Shown here one piece after another: positions 17,655 to 28,300 of a stretch of 53,803 nucleotides of DNA. The notes beneath the pieces were generated by a model. It saw nothing but the letters and a program-made list of their open reading frames with translations, made no database searches and had not been told where the DNA came from. A program made the position numbers and the translations under genes. Each line of letters starts with the position of its first letter. Position 1 is the first letter of the stretch. Source of the stretch: JAHIYU01 sp964476155 (GTDB taxonomy: Bacteria; Krumholzibacteriota; Krumholzibacteriia; LZORAL124-64-63); contig CAYYYS010000017.1 of the NCBI GenBank assembly GCA_964476155.1, positions 1-53,803 on the forward strand. The letters are read 5' to 3'.

Positions 17655-18983
17655 GTGTACGAATTCCTGCTGCCTGATCTTGGCGAAGGCATCCACGAGG
17701 GCGAGATCCTCAAGTGGCATGTAGGCGTCGGCGAGCCCATCGCCGAGGACGAGCCCCTGGTCGACGTGGAAACGGACAAGGCCGCCGTCACCATTCCATC
17801 GCCGAAGGCGGGGACGATCGCCCTGCTGGCCGGCGAGGTGGGCGACCTGGTGGAAGTAGGGCTGGTGCTGGTGACCATCGATGACGGCAGTGGCGAGGCC
17901 GTGGCGACCGCACCGGTGGCTGCAACCGCGCCGGAGCCCGAACCCGCGTCAGTACCCGCAGCACCCGAACCGACGGCTCCGGCCGTGGCCCCCCACACCG
18001 GACCGGTCCCCGCGGCTCCCGCTACCCGACGTCTCGCCCGCGAGTTGGGCGTGGACATCGCCCTGGCGATCGCCACCGGCCCGGCCGGTCGCGTGACCCC
18101 CGAGGACGTGCGACGTCTGGCCGAGGGTAGCGCGCCGACTCCGGTCGCCCCGCCGGCCGAGACACACGTACCCGCCCACGACGTACAGGACGACGCGGCC
18201 TTCGCCGAGTTCGCGGCCCACGCCGCCTCGACCATTCCCTTCCTCGAGCTTGAGCCCCTGCCGGACTTCAGCGAGGACGGCCCCGTCGAGGTCGAAAAGC
18301 TGCGCTCGATCCGCCGCAAGGTGGCCCGCAAGATGGTCACCTCCATGGCGCTGATTCCCCACGTGGCCCACATGGACGAGGCCGACGTGACCGATCTCGA
18401 GATCTTCCGCAAGCGCGAGAAGGGGCGTCGCCAGGACGGGCCGGGCGGCAAGCTGACCCTGATGTCCTTCGTCATGAAGGCCGTGGCGGCCGGACTGCGC
18501 GCAGCGCCGTCGTTCAACGCCAGCCTCGATCCCTTCAAGGAAGAGATCATCTACAAGAAGTACTACAACATCGGTTTCGCGGCGGACACGGGCCGCGGGC
18601 TGGTGGTGCCGGTCGTGCCCGACGCGGACCGCAAGAGCATCATCCAGCTGGCCGACGAGATCCACGCCAAGGCCGTCCAGGCCCGCGACGGAAAGCTGCC
18701 GCCCCACGACATGCGCGGCGGCACGTTCACCATCACCAATATCGGACCGCTGGGCGGAACGGCGATCATGCCGACCATCAACTATCCCGAAGTGGCCATC
18801 CTGGCCATGGGACAGGTCCAGGAAAAACCGGTGGTACGCGACGGCGAGATCGTCATCCGCAAGATTCTGCCGCTGACGTTGGCCTTCGATCATCGCATCG
18901 CCGACGGCGCCGACGCGGCGCGCTTCGTGCGCGAGATGGTGCGTCAGCTGTCCGATCCGAACCTGTTGCTGCTGGAAACCTAG
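17655..18983 (+). CDS. pdhC: Dihydrolipoamide acyltransferase E2
   Basis: The 442-residue protein starts at a GTG at 17655 preceded by TAGGAGG; the open frame further upstream is not coding. It has one lipoyl domain (LPDLGEGIHEGEI, lipoyl-lysine in VDVETDKAAV), an Ala/Pro-rich linker, a peripheral E1/E3-binding domain (TRRLARELGVDIAL, about 128-165) and a catalytic domain ending with the active-site motif FDHRIADGADAARF. It transfers the acyl group from lipoamide to CoA and forms the core of the complex. Only one lipoyl domain is present, as in many non-enteric bacteria. Confidence 0.94.
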   Translation: MYEFLLPDLGEGIHEGEILKWHVGVGEPIAEDEPLVDVETDKAAVTIPSPKAGTIALLAGEVGDLVEVGLVLVTIDDGSGEAVATAPVAATAPEPEPASVPAAPEPTAPAVAPHTGPVPAAPATRRLARELGVDIALAIATGPAGRVTPEDVRRLAEGSAPTPVAPPAETHVPAHDVQDDAAFAEFAAHAASTIPFLELEPLPDFSEDGPVEVEKLRSIRRKVARKMVTSMALIPHVAHMDEADVTDLEIFRKREKGRRQDGPGGKLTLMSFVMKAVAAGLRAAPSFNASLDPFKEEIIYKKYYNIGFAADTGRGLVVPVVPDADRKSIIQLADEIHAKAVQARDGKLPPHDMRGGTFTITNIGPLGGTAIMPTINYPEVAILAMGQVQEKPVVRDGEIVIRKILPLTLAFDHRIADGADAARFVREMVRQLSDPNLLLLET

Positions 18984-18992
18984 GAGAACGTC

Positions 18993-20417
18993 ATGGTCGT
19001 GGGAAGCCTGCAGGAAGAAGTGGAAGTCGTCGTGATCGGCAGTGGCCCCGGCGGCTACGTGGCGGCGTTGCGTCTGGCCGACCTGGGCAAGGACGTGCGC
19101 CTGATCGAGGAACGCTCGCAGCGCGGCGGCACGTGTCTGCTCGAAGGCTGCATCCCGTCTAAGTCCATGATCAACGCGGTAGAGATCAAGGAAAACGCCG
19201 TGCACGGCGCCGACATGGGGCTGAACTTCGGCGACGCGACGATCGATCACGAGCAGCTGCGCGCATGGACCGACGGCGTTGTCGGCACCCTGTCCGGCGG
19301 CATCGACAGTCTGCTCAAGCGCCGCGGTGTGGAGGTCATGCATGGGCGGGCACGCTTCAAAGGCCCCAACCAGGTGATCGTCACCGGCGAGGGTCTGCAT
19401 ACCATCGACTTCGAACACTGCGTCATCGCCACCGGCTCGAGTCTGAACGAACTGCCTGCGGGCATTGTCGACTCGGTGTGGTCGAGCGCAGACGCGCTGA
19501 AGCTCGAACGCGTACCCGAATCGCTGCTGGTGGTCGGCGGCGGTTATATCGGCCTGGAGATGGGCCTGGTCTACCAGGGACTCGGCTCCGAGGTGTCGGT
19601 CGTGGAGTTCTTCCCGCGGCTGCTCATGGGCGCCGACTTCGACTTGGCCGACGTGATGATCAAGCAGGTCGGCAAGCGCCTCAACGAGATCATGGTCGAC
19701 TCCCAGGTCAAGAGTATCGCCGAGAAGCCCGGCGGCGGCTTCGCCGTGAGCATCGAACACGAGGGCCAGGTCGTCGAGAAGGACTATGACCAGGTGCTGG
19801 TGGCCATCGGCCGCCGGCCCAACAGCGACGACCTGGGCCTTGAAACCACGAAGATCATCGTGAACGACAAGGGCTTCATCGAAACCGACAGCGCCTGTCG
19901 CACCGCCGAGCCCAACATCCACGCCATCGGCGACGTGACCACCGGCCCCATGCTGGCCCACAAGGCCAGCCGCGAGGCCAAGGTGGCCGCCGAGGTCATC
20001 GCCGGCGAACCGGCCGAATTCGACAACCGGGCCGTGCCCGCGGTCGTCTTCACCGATCCGGAGATCGCCTGGACCGGCCTGACCGAACGCGAGGCCGAAG
20101 AAAAAGGCATCGCCGTCACCGTCGGCAAGTTTCCCCTGTCGGCCCTGGGCCGCACACGCGCCATCGGTCGCACCGAAGGCCTGGTCAAGGTGCTGGCCGA
20201 TCCCGAATCGCAGCTCGTATTGGGCGTGGGCATGGTGGGACCGCACGTGAGCGAGATGATCGCCGAAGGGACGCTCGCGCTGGAAATGGGCGCCACACTG
20301 GAAGACCTCATGGTGACGATCCACCCGCACCCCACGATCTCGGAAGCGCTCATGGAGGCCGCCGAAGTGGCCGCCGGCGCGTCGGTCCACGTCAATCCCC
20401 CGCGAAAGAAAAAGTGA
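18993..20417 (+). CDS. lpdA: Dihydrolipoamide dehydrogenase E3
   Basis: The 474-residue flavoprotein has an N-terminal FAD fold (VVIGSGPGGYVAALRLADLG), the redox-active disulfide GGTCLLEGCIPSK, an NAD-binding fold (LLVVGGGYIGLEMGLVYQGLG) and the C-terminal active-site motif HPHPTISEA. It reoxidises the lipoyl arm of E2 and reduces NAD. It starts 9 bases after pdhC and ends one base into the lipoate ligase gene. The full E1-E2-E3 order in one operon supports a single dedicated complex. Confidence 0.95.
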   Translation: MVVGSLQEEVEVVVIGSGPGGYVAALRLADLGKDVRLIEERSQRGGTCLLEGCIPSKSMINAVEIKENAVHGADMGLNFGDATIDHEQLRAWTDGVVGTLSGGIDSLLKRRGVEVMHGRARFKGPNQVIVTGEGLHTIDFEHCVIATGSSLNELPAGIVDSVWSSADALKLERVPESLLVVGGGYIGLEMGLVYQGLGSEVSVVEFFPRLLMGADFDLADVMIKQVGKRLNEIMVDSQVKSIAEKPGGGFAVSIEHEGQVVEKDYDQVLVAIGRRPNSDDLGLETTKIIVNDKGFIETDSACRTAEPNIHAIGDVTTGPMLAHKASREAKVAAEVIAGEPAEFDNRAVPAVVFTDPEIAWTGLTEREAEEKGIAVTVGKFPLSALGRTRAIGRTEGLVKVLADPESQLVLGVGMVGPHVSEMIAEGTLALEMGATLEDLMVTIHPHPTISEALMEAAEVAAGASVHVNPPRKKK

Positions 20418-21109
20418 TGGCCGACGTCACAACGGCACTCTACGTACAGGACGAAGCGGTCCTCGACCGGGTCCGCAGCGGCGACGTCGCCTGTGTTCGC
20501 GTGTACCGCTATCCCGAGACGGCGGCGGTGCTGGGACGCGGCGGCCGGCCCGACGTGGAACTGGATCTCGACGCCCTGGCCGCCGACGGCATCCCCGTCC
20601 TGCGACGCCGCGGCGGTGGTTGCGCGGTGGTCCTCGACCCCGGCAATCTGGTCGTCACGGTGACCCTGCCCCTGCCCGGCGTCGGACGGGTGACTTCGTC
20701 CTTCGACGCCATCTCACGCTGGTTGATCGCGGCGCTCGACGCCTGCGACGTGCCCGGCGTGGAGCGCAAAGGCGTATCGGACCTGGTGTTGGACGATCGC
20801 AAGATCGGCGGGTCCTGCATCTACCGTACCAAGGGTCTGCTGCACTACGCCACAACCCTGCTGGTCGACCCCGATCTGGACCTGATGGAGCGCTACCTGG
20901 CGCATCCGCCGCGCGAGCCTGAGTACCGGCACGGGCGGCGACATGGGGACTTCGTGACCACGTTGTGCGCGTGCGGATTAGTCGGCGATCCCGACCGACT
21001 CGCCAGACGCCTGGATACGGAAGTCCAACGACGATTACCCGATCTGACCCGCGACCTGTTCGCAGCCGAACCGACGCGCGCCACCGCGCGCCAATCGACG
21101 AGGAGTTGA
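20417..21109 (+). CDS. lplA: Lipoate-protein ligase A-like protein
   Basis: The 230-residue protein has the lipoyl-binding signature RRRGGGCAVVLDPGNLVVT and the catalytic lysine loop VSDLVLDDRKIGGSCIYR seen in LplA/LipM-type biotin/lipoate transferases. It would attach lipoate or octanoate to the E2 domain encoded just upstream. Its ATG overlaps the lpdA stop (TGATG), so translation is coupled to E3. It is shorter than E. coli LplA and lacks the large C-terminal accessory domain, so it may be an octanoyl/lipoyl transferase or need a partner. Confidence 0.85.
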   Translation: MADVTTALYVQDEAVLDRVRSGDVACVRVYRYPETAAVLGRGGRPDVELDLDALAADGIPVLRRRGGGCAVVLDPGNLVVTVTLPLPGVGRVTSSFDAISRWLIAALDACDVPGVERKGVSDLVLDDRKIGGSCIYRTKGLLHYATTLLVDPDLDLMERYLAHPPREPEYRHGRRHGDFVTTLCACGLVGDPDRLARRLDTEVQRRLPDLTRDLFAAEPTRATARQSTRS

Positions 21110-21116
21110 GGGACCC

Positions 21117-22312
<1,196 letters not shown>

Positions 22313-22313
<1 letters not shown>

Positions 22314-22591
22314 TGGAGATGTTCGTCGCAGCCCTGACCGTCTTCGTGCTGGCCGTGTTCATCGGCTTCGAGGTGATCACCAAGGTGCCGCCGACCCTGC
22401 ACACGCCCCTGATGTCGGGATCGAACGCCATCAGCGGCATCACCATCGTCGGCGCCATCCTGGTCGCCCACGAAGGGTATCCGGATCTGGCGAAGTACCT
22501 GGGCCTCGGCGCCCTGGTCTTCGCGTCCATCAACGTCGTGGGCGGGTTCCTGGTAACCCACCGCATGCTCGACATGTTCAGGAAAAAGTAG
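22313..22591 (+). CDS. pntAB: NAD(P) transhydrogenase alpha subunit part 2 (membrane)
   Basis: The 92-residue protein has three hydrophobic helices and the typical segment TKVPPTLHTPLMSGSNAISGI. It supplies part of the proton channel of the transhydrogenase membrane domain. It starts within the pntAA stop codon and ends 15 bases before pntB. Confidence 0.93.
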
Positions 22592-22606
22592 AGAGGAGGA
22601 ACAGTC

Positions 22607-24001
22607 GTGAACGAATTCTTCATACCAGAGGCCTACGTCAAGCTGGCCTATCTGTTGGCGGCGGTCCTCTTCGTCGTGGGCCTCAAGGGCCTGGGACATC
22701 CGCGGACCGCGGTGCGAGGCAACCTGCTCGGCGCGACCGGCATGCTGATCGCCATCGTGGCAACGCTCCTGGCCCAGGGACTCAGCTACACGTACATCAT
22801 CGCCGGCATGGCACTGGGCGGACTGATCGGCGCGATCGTGGCCCTGCGCGTGCAAATGACCGCCATGCCCGAGATGGTGGCGCTCTTCAACGGCTTCGGC
22901 GGCGGCGCCTCGGTGCTGGTGGCGGGCGCGGCGTTCATCGTGGCGTTAAAAAGCGGCGAGGTCATCGACATGCAGACCAGCGTCGCCACCGCGGCGAGCG
23001 GCCTGATCGGCGGCGTGACGCTGTCGGGCAGCCTGATCGCCTTCCTGAAACTCAACGGCACCCTGCGCGGCAACGTCCACTATCCGGGCCAGCAGGCGAT
23101 CAACGCCTTACTCCTGGCGGGCTGTATCGTGCTGGGCTATAGCCTGGTCACGGGCGGTGGGTTGATGCCCTACTGGATCATCGTGGGCCTGGCCCTGCTG
23201 CTGGGCGTGCTGTTGACGGTGGGTATCGGCGGCGCCGACATGCCGGTCGTGATCGCGCTGCTGAACAGCTACTCGGGTATCGCGGCGTCGGCCACGGGCT
23301 TCGTGCTCAACAACAACGTGCTGATCATCGCCGGTTCGCTGGTGGGCGCGTCGGGCATCATCCTGACCAAGATCATGTGCGTGGCCATGAACCGCAGCCT
23401 GGGCAACGTGCTCTTCGGCAAGCTCGGCCCCAGCGCCGACGGTCCCTCGGCCGACGAGGTCTACGCCGGCAAGGTGAAGGCCACCAGCCCCGAGGAAGTG
23501 GCCATGATCCTCGACGGCGTCCAGCGCGTGGTCGTGGTGCCGGGTTACGGCATGGCCGTGGCACAGGCGCAACACGTGGTCCGCGACATGGCGAACATTC
23601 TGGAGACGCGGGGCGTCACGGTGGAATACGCCATCCACCCGGTGGCCGGTCGCATGCCGGGACATATGAACGTGCTGCTGGCCGAGGCCGACGTGCCCTA
23701 CGACAAGCTCGTGGAGATGGACCACATCAACCCGACCATGGACCAGGTGGACCTGTGCCTGGTGGTCGGCGCGAACGACGTGGTCAACCCGTCGGCCCGT
23801 ACCGATCCGGAAAGCCCCATCGCGGGCATGCCCATCATCGATGTCGACAAGGCCCTCACGGTCGTGATCGTGAAGCGGAGCCTCAGTCCGGGTTTTGCCG
23901 GCATACCGAATCCACTCTTCGCCGCCGACAACACCTTGATGATGTTCGGCGACGGCAAGCAGGCCCTGATGGAACTGAACGAGGCGCTCAAGGACAGTTG
24001 A
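22607..24001 (+). CDS. pntB: NAD(P) transhydrogenase beta subunit
   Basis: The 464-residue subunit combines about nine membrane helices with a C-terminal NADP-binding domain III (VVVVPGYGMAVAQAQHVVRDM, GRMPGHMNVLLAEADVPYD, GANDVVNPSAR). The GTG start at 22607 follows AGAGGAGG. The proton-translocating enzyme makes NADPH from NADH or the reverse. Located after the NADH-producing PDH complex, it can convert PDH-derived NADH into NADPH for biosynthesis or for peroxide defence. Confidence 0.94.
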   Translation: MNEFFIPEAYVKLAYLLAAVLFVVGLKGLGHPRTAVRGNLLGATGMLIAIVATLLAQGLSYTYIIAGMALGGLIGAIVALRVQMTAMPEMVALFNGFGGGASVLVAGAAFIVALKSGEVIDMQTSVATAASGLIGGVTLSGSLIAFLKLNGTLRGNVHYPGQQAINALLLAGCIVLGYSLVTGGGLMPYWIIVGLALLLGVLLTVGIGGADMPVVIALLNSYSGIAASATGFVLNNNVLIIAGSLVGASGIILTKIMCVAMNRSLGNVLFGKLGPSADGPSADEVYAGKVKATSPEEVAMILDGVQRVVVVPGYGMAVAQAQHVVRDMANILETRGVTVEYAIHPVAGRMPGHMNVLLAEADVPYDKLVEMDHINPTMDQVDLCLVVGANDVVNPSARTDPESPIAGMPIIDVDKALTVVIVKRSLSPGFAGIPNPLFAADNTLMMFGDGKQALMELNEALKDS

Positions 24002-24034
24002 CACGCCGCCCAGCGGCACAAACGAGGAGATCCG

Positions 24035-24547
24035 ATGAGTAATATGGCAGACAGCCCGGTCATCAAGGCGCTCAAGGAAGCGTTGATGGTCGAGATCAAG
24101 GGTCAGCAGCTCTACACGCACGCCGTGACCCAAACCAGCAACCCGGACGCCAAAAGGCTTTTCGAGATGTTGGCCGAGGACGAGGAACAGCACACCCAGA
24201 TTCTCCGCACCCAGATCTCACACCTGATGGAGGACGGCAAGTTCGATCTGTCGGAGATCAATCCCGCCGAACTCGACCACGGCTCGCAGAACGTCGTCAG
24301 CGACGAATTCAAGCGGAGCCTGAAGCGCGGCGACTTCGAGATGGCCGTCATCGGCATCGGCTGCGACCTGGAAACCCGGGCCATCGAATATTACACGAAG
24401 CAGGCCGCCGCGACCGACGACCCCGACCTCAAGCAGCTCTTCACCTGGCTGAGCGAGTGGGAAGACGACCACCTGACCCAGTTGCGTGAATTGGAAGGCC
24501 TGTACCAGGACGCCTATTGGGCGGACCAGGGCTTTTCACCGATGTAG
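24035..24547 (+). CDS. Rubrerythrin-like diiron protein
   Basis: The 170-residue protein has two helix pairs with carboxylate ligands: EIKGQQLYTHAV and DEEQHTQILR in the first half, DLETRAIEYYTKQA and SEWEDDHLTQLR in the second. This is the rubrerythrin-type ferritin-like fold without the rubredoxin domain. It probably reduces peroxide or handles iron in the cytoplasm. It follows pntB by 33 bases with a good ribosome site and pairs with a second diiron gene. Confidence 0.82.
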   Translation: MSNMADSPVIKALKEALMVEIKGQQLYTHAVTQTSNPDAKRLFEMLAEDEEQHTQILRTQISHLMEDGKFDLSEINPAELDHGSQNVVSDEFKRSLKRGDFEMAVIGIGCDLETRAIEYYTKQAAATDDPDLKQLFTWLSEWEDDHLTQLRELEGLYQDAYWADQGFSPM

Positions 24548-24585
24548 ACCGGACGATAGACCATAGAGAACCTAGGGAGACCATC

Positions 24586-25116
24586 ATGTCTAACGATCGA
24601 CAGGAATGTTTGCGAATTTTGAACGACGCCATCGCCTTCGAAGAAGAAGGGATGCGCTTTTTCCTCGAGCGCAAGGAAGCTTCCCCTTCGGCGGTCGAGC
24701 GTAATATTTTCCATTCGCTGGCCAAGGACGAGGCCGGTCACAAGGCGTATCTCGTCACTGTTCGCGACAAGCTGAGCGCGGGTATGGACCCGAACGACAT
24801 GACGGCGGACGATGACCACAGCCGCAAGGCGCGGGAGATCTTCGCGGAAGCCCTCGATGAGGCCGAGGAAGAACTGCCTCTGGCCGAGGAAGAGCTCGAT
24901 GCCCTGCGCGGCGCGCTCAAGGTTGAGGAGCGCGGGTACAAGATGTACAAGGATGGCGCGGCGAGTGTTGAGTCGCCGCGGGCCAAGGCTATCTTCGAGG
25001 ATCTGGCCAGCCAGGAGCAGGAGCATTATCGGCTGCTGAAGAATACGTTGGATTATCTGGCGGATCCTGCGGGATTCGCGGCGTTTGATGAAGGGGCGAT
25101 GATGGACGGGGCTTGA
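24586..25116 (+). CDS. Second rubrerythrin-like diiron protein
   Basis: The 176-residue product has the same duplicated E-x-x-H layout (IAFEEEGMRFF, AKDEAGHKAYL, KVEERGYKMYKDGA, SQEQEHYRLL) but is clearly diverged from the preceding gene. I start it at the ATG at 24586; the upstream extension is not protein-like. An acidic stretch (DEAEEELPLAEEELD) separates the two halves. A 15-bp terminator hairpin follows, so this is the last gene of the pdh-lplA-pnt-diiron run. Confidence 0.82.
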   Translation: MSNDRQECLRILNDAIAFEEEGMRFFLERKEASPSAVERNIFHSLAKDEAGHKAYLVTVRDKLSAGMDPNDMTADDDHSRKAREIFAEALDEAEEELPLAEEELDALRGALKVEERGYKMYKDGAASVESPRAKAIFEDLASQEQEHYRLLKNTLDYLADPAGFAAFDEGAMMDGA

Positions 25117-25141
25117 GTCCCGGACATCGATAGGACGATAT

Positions 25142-25175
25142 AAGCGAGACCGGAGGGTGACCTCCGGTCTCGCTT
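25142..25175 (+). terminator. Strong intrinsic terminator ending the central operon
   Basis: A perfect 15-bp stem (left arm AAGCGAGACCGGAGG) with a GTGA loop is followed by GGTTATTCC. It is the strongest hairpin in the window and marks the end of the run of genes that starts at pdhA. Confidence 0.85.
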
Positions 25176-25234
25176 GGTTATTCCTCCGGTTTTCTGAACA
25201 TATTTGATGCTAGTGCTCTGTCATCCGATACGGC

Positions 25235-25281
25235 GCACATCACCCCGGAGTGATGTGCACTCCCACAATCTGTGCTATACT
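25235..25281 (+). promoter_or_regulatory. Hairpin/operator and -10 box upstream of the Asp-box protein
   Basis: GCACATCAC and GTGATGTGC form a 9-bp inverted repeat with a six-base gap at 25235-25258. Eighteen bases on, TATACT (25276-25281) fits a -10 box, about 72 bases before the gene start. A repressor site next to the promoter is a reasonable reading. Confidence 0.4.
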
Positions 25282-25353
25282 GCCTTTGAAACTGACGGTT
25301 CCCCCCCGCCACGAACCGCCTCAGCCCCCTCCATTCCACTCCACGAGGTTGCC

Positions 25354-28300
25354 ATGTACCGCCTTATAGTCGCGATCACCATCCTGGGCTTGGCCGCGCT
25401 GGCCGTCTTCTTCCTGCTCCCGTCGTCGTCCGACGACACCGCCGGCTCCGGCTGGCACGCAGCGGAGCAACAGCGCCTCGAACTCGCCCTGCGCCACGCC
25501 GAACCCGGCTCGCCCAAGGCCTTCAAGCTCCAGCTGAAGATCGACCGCCTGGACGCCTGGCGCGACGGTCGGCCCCAGCCCGGCTTTCCCGACGTGTTCA
25601 ACCGCGTTCTGTACGAAATGAAGGTACCCAGCGATCGTACCGTCCCGGAGTACGCACCCGGCTACCGGTTCCGGGAAATCGACAAGGCCCCGCGGATCCG
25701 CCCGACGGACAAGTCCCTCGACTGGATCAACCGCGGACCGGGGAACGTCGCGGGTCGCGCCCGCGGCATCATCGTGGATCCCGACGACCCCACCGGCCTG
25801 ACCTGGTTCATCGCCTCGGTGGGCGGCGGCGTGTGGAAGACCTCCGACGGCGGCGCCACCTGGACCGAACTGACGGTCGACGTCCCCAACCTCGCGATCC
25901 AATGCATCGCCATGGCGGCGTCCGACCACGACGTGATCTACGCCGGCACCGGCGAGAGCTACTACAACATCGACACCCTCAACGGCAACGGAATGCTCAA
26001 GTCCATAGACCGCGGCGTCACCTGGACGCCCCTGCCGAGCACCCTGGACGACCCGCGCTTCAACAACGTGTCGCGCATCGTCGTCTCGCCGAGCGACCCG
26101 GATCTGGTGGTGGCCTCCACGACCACGGGCCGTTACAAGGACGAAATCAATACGTCGTCGAGCATCGTCCGCTCGGTCGACGGCGGCGGGTCCTGGACGG
26201 AGGTCTTCACCCACGGCACCGGCAGCCGCCCGCTCATCCAGCAGGTGATCGCCGACCCCACCGACTTCACCATCCAGTACGCCACGGTAAAGGACAACGG
26301 CATCCTCAAATCCATCAACGCGGGCCAATCGTGGGCCTATGTAAACACGGGCATCTCCGACCTGACCGGCCGCTTCGAGATGGCCATCTCGCCGGTGAAC
26401 CGCAACTTCCTGTACGCCGCCTCCCAGGGCACCGACCATTCGGAACTGTGGGTGTCGTGGGACGCGGGCGCGAGCTGGAACGAGACCATCGAGGACGGAG
26501 CCGAGCCCAACTGGCTGGGCTCCCAGGGCTGGTACGACAACGCCATCGTCTGCCACCCCACCGACGCGACCATCGTCTACGTGGGCGGGCCCCAGCTGTG
26601 GCGCATCCAGCTCGACAGCGTAGGGGCCGGCACGCCGCAGCGCGTGTCGACCACCATGGCCAGCTACTCCTTCCCCCACCCCGACCACCACGTGCTCGAG
26701 ATCGTCGATGACGGCAGCGGCTGGTGGATCCTCGGCACCAACGACGGCGGCGTGACCCGGACCGCCGGCGAGGAGTCCGGGTTCACGATGCCCACCATCG
26801 GTATGGTGACCACCCAGTTCTACGGCGTGGACAAGCGGCCCGGCGCCAGCGCCTATGTCGGCGGCACGCAGGACAACGGCACCTGGATGTCGCCCATCGA
26901 CCCGACGGCCAACACGAGCTGGAGCTTCGAGATCGGCGGCGACGGCTACGAGACCTCCTGGCACTTCGACGACCCCCTGAAGATCATCGGCGGCTACCAG
27001 TACAACGGATTGCAGCGATCGTTGGACGGTGGCCTGTCCTGGTCGTCGGCCACCAACGGCCTCGACGACACCGGCAGCGGCGCCGCGCCCTTCATCACCA
27101 AGATCGCCAAGAGCGTCGAGCGCCCCGACCACCTGTTCGCCGTCGGCGCCTCGGGCGTCTGGCACTCCACCGATTTCGGCGGCTCCTGGACCCTGTCCAC
27201 CATCGCCTCCGGGGACTGGGGCAGCTTGAGTTCCTTCCAGGACGTGCGCGTCTCCCCCGCCAACGCCGACATGGTCTGGGCGGGATCCCGCATGGACGAG
27301 GACGGCGACATCATGGTGTCGGTCGACGGCGGCGCCACCTTCAACGGCGCGATCGACTACACGGACGCGATCCTGGGCCGCATCTCCGGCCTGGCCGCCG
27401 ACCCGCACGACGACCAGACGGCCTACGTGCTCTTCTCCTACGCCGAACGCCCCAAGATCCTCAAGACCACGGACCTGGGCCTCACCTGGACCGACATCAG
27501 CGGCTTCGGCACCGGCTCGGTCAGCACCACCGGGTTCCCCGACGTGGCGATCTACGACCTGCTCGTCTTCCCGAACGATCCGAACCACATCTGGGTCGGC
27601 TCGGAGATCGGCCTGATCGAGTCCGTCGACGGCGGTGCCACCTGGGGATTGGCCGACAACGGTCTGCCCGCGATCGGCATCTGGAAACTGTCGGCGGTCG
27701 AGGACGAGATCATCCTGGCTACCCATGGCCGAGGCATCTGGACCCACACCGACCCCGCCCTGATGAACGGCAGCACCTACAACCCTCTGTTCGAGTTGGC
27801 CTCCCAGCCACCCACGGGCGATCTCTATTTGGAGTTCAACCTGCGCTCGGCCTACGACTCGACCCAGGTCCGGGTCGACGACGAGGTCGTCGCCACGTTC
27901 GGCGCCAACACGCCTTTGCAGATCGAGACCCTGACCCTACCGATCCTGACATCGGGCACGCTCAGCATTTTCGCACGCAGCTACCAGGACGGATCGACCT
28001 ACGATTCCGTGGTCCGCGACGTGGACGTTGTCGCCCTGCACGATCCGATCACCGAGTACACCAACCCGGTGGACTCATCTCCCGAGAGCGACGACTTCCT
28101 GAAAAGCGGCTTCACCTGGAGCACACCCGGCGGCTTCTCGAACGGCGCCCTGCACACCGAGCACAACTACCCGCCCAATGCCAACAGCACGGCCATGCTG
28201 CTCAAGCCGGTGCAGATCGCCGACGTCACCACGCTGTCCTTCGACGAGGTCGTGATCGTGGAGCCCGGCGATTCGGGCAGCGTTTTCGGCGACTATGGTT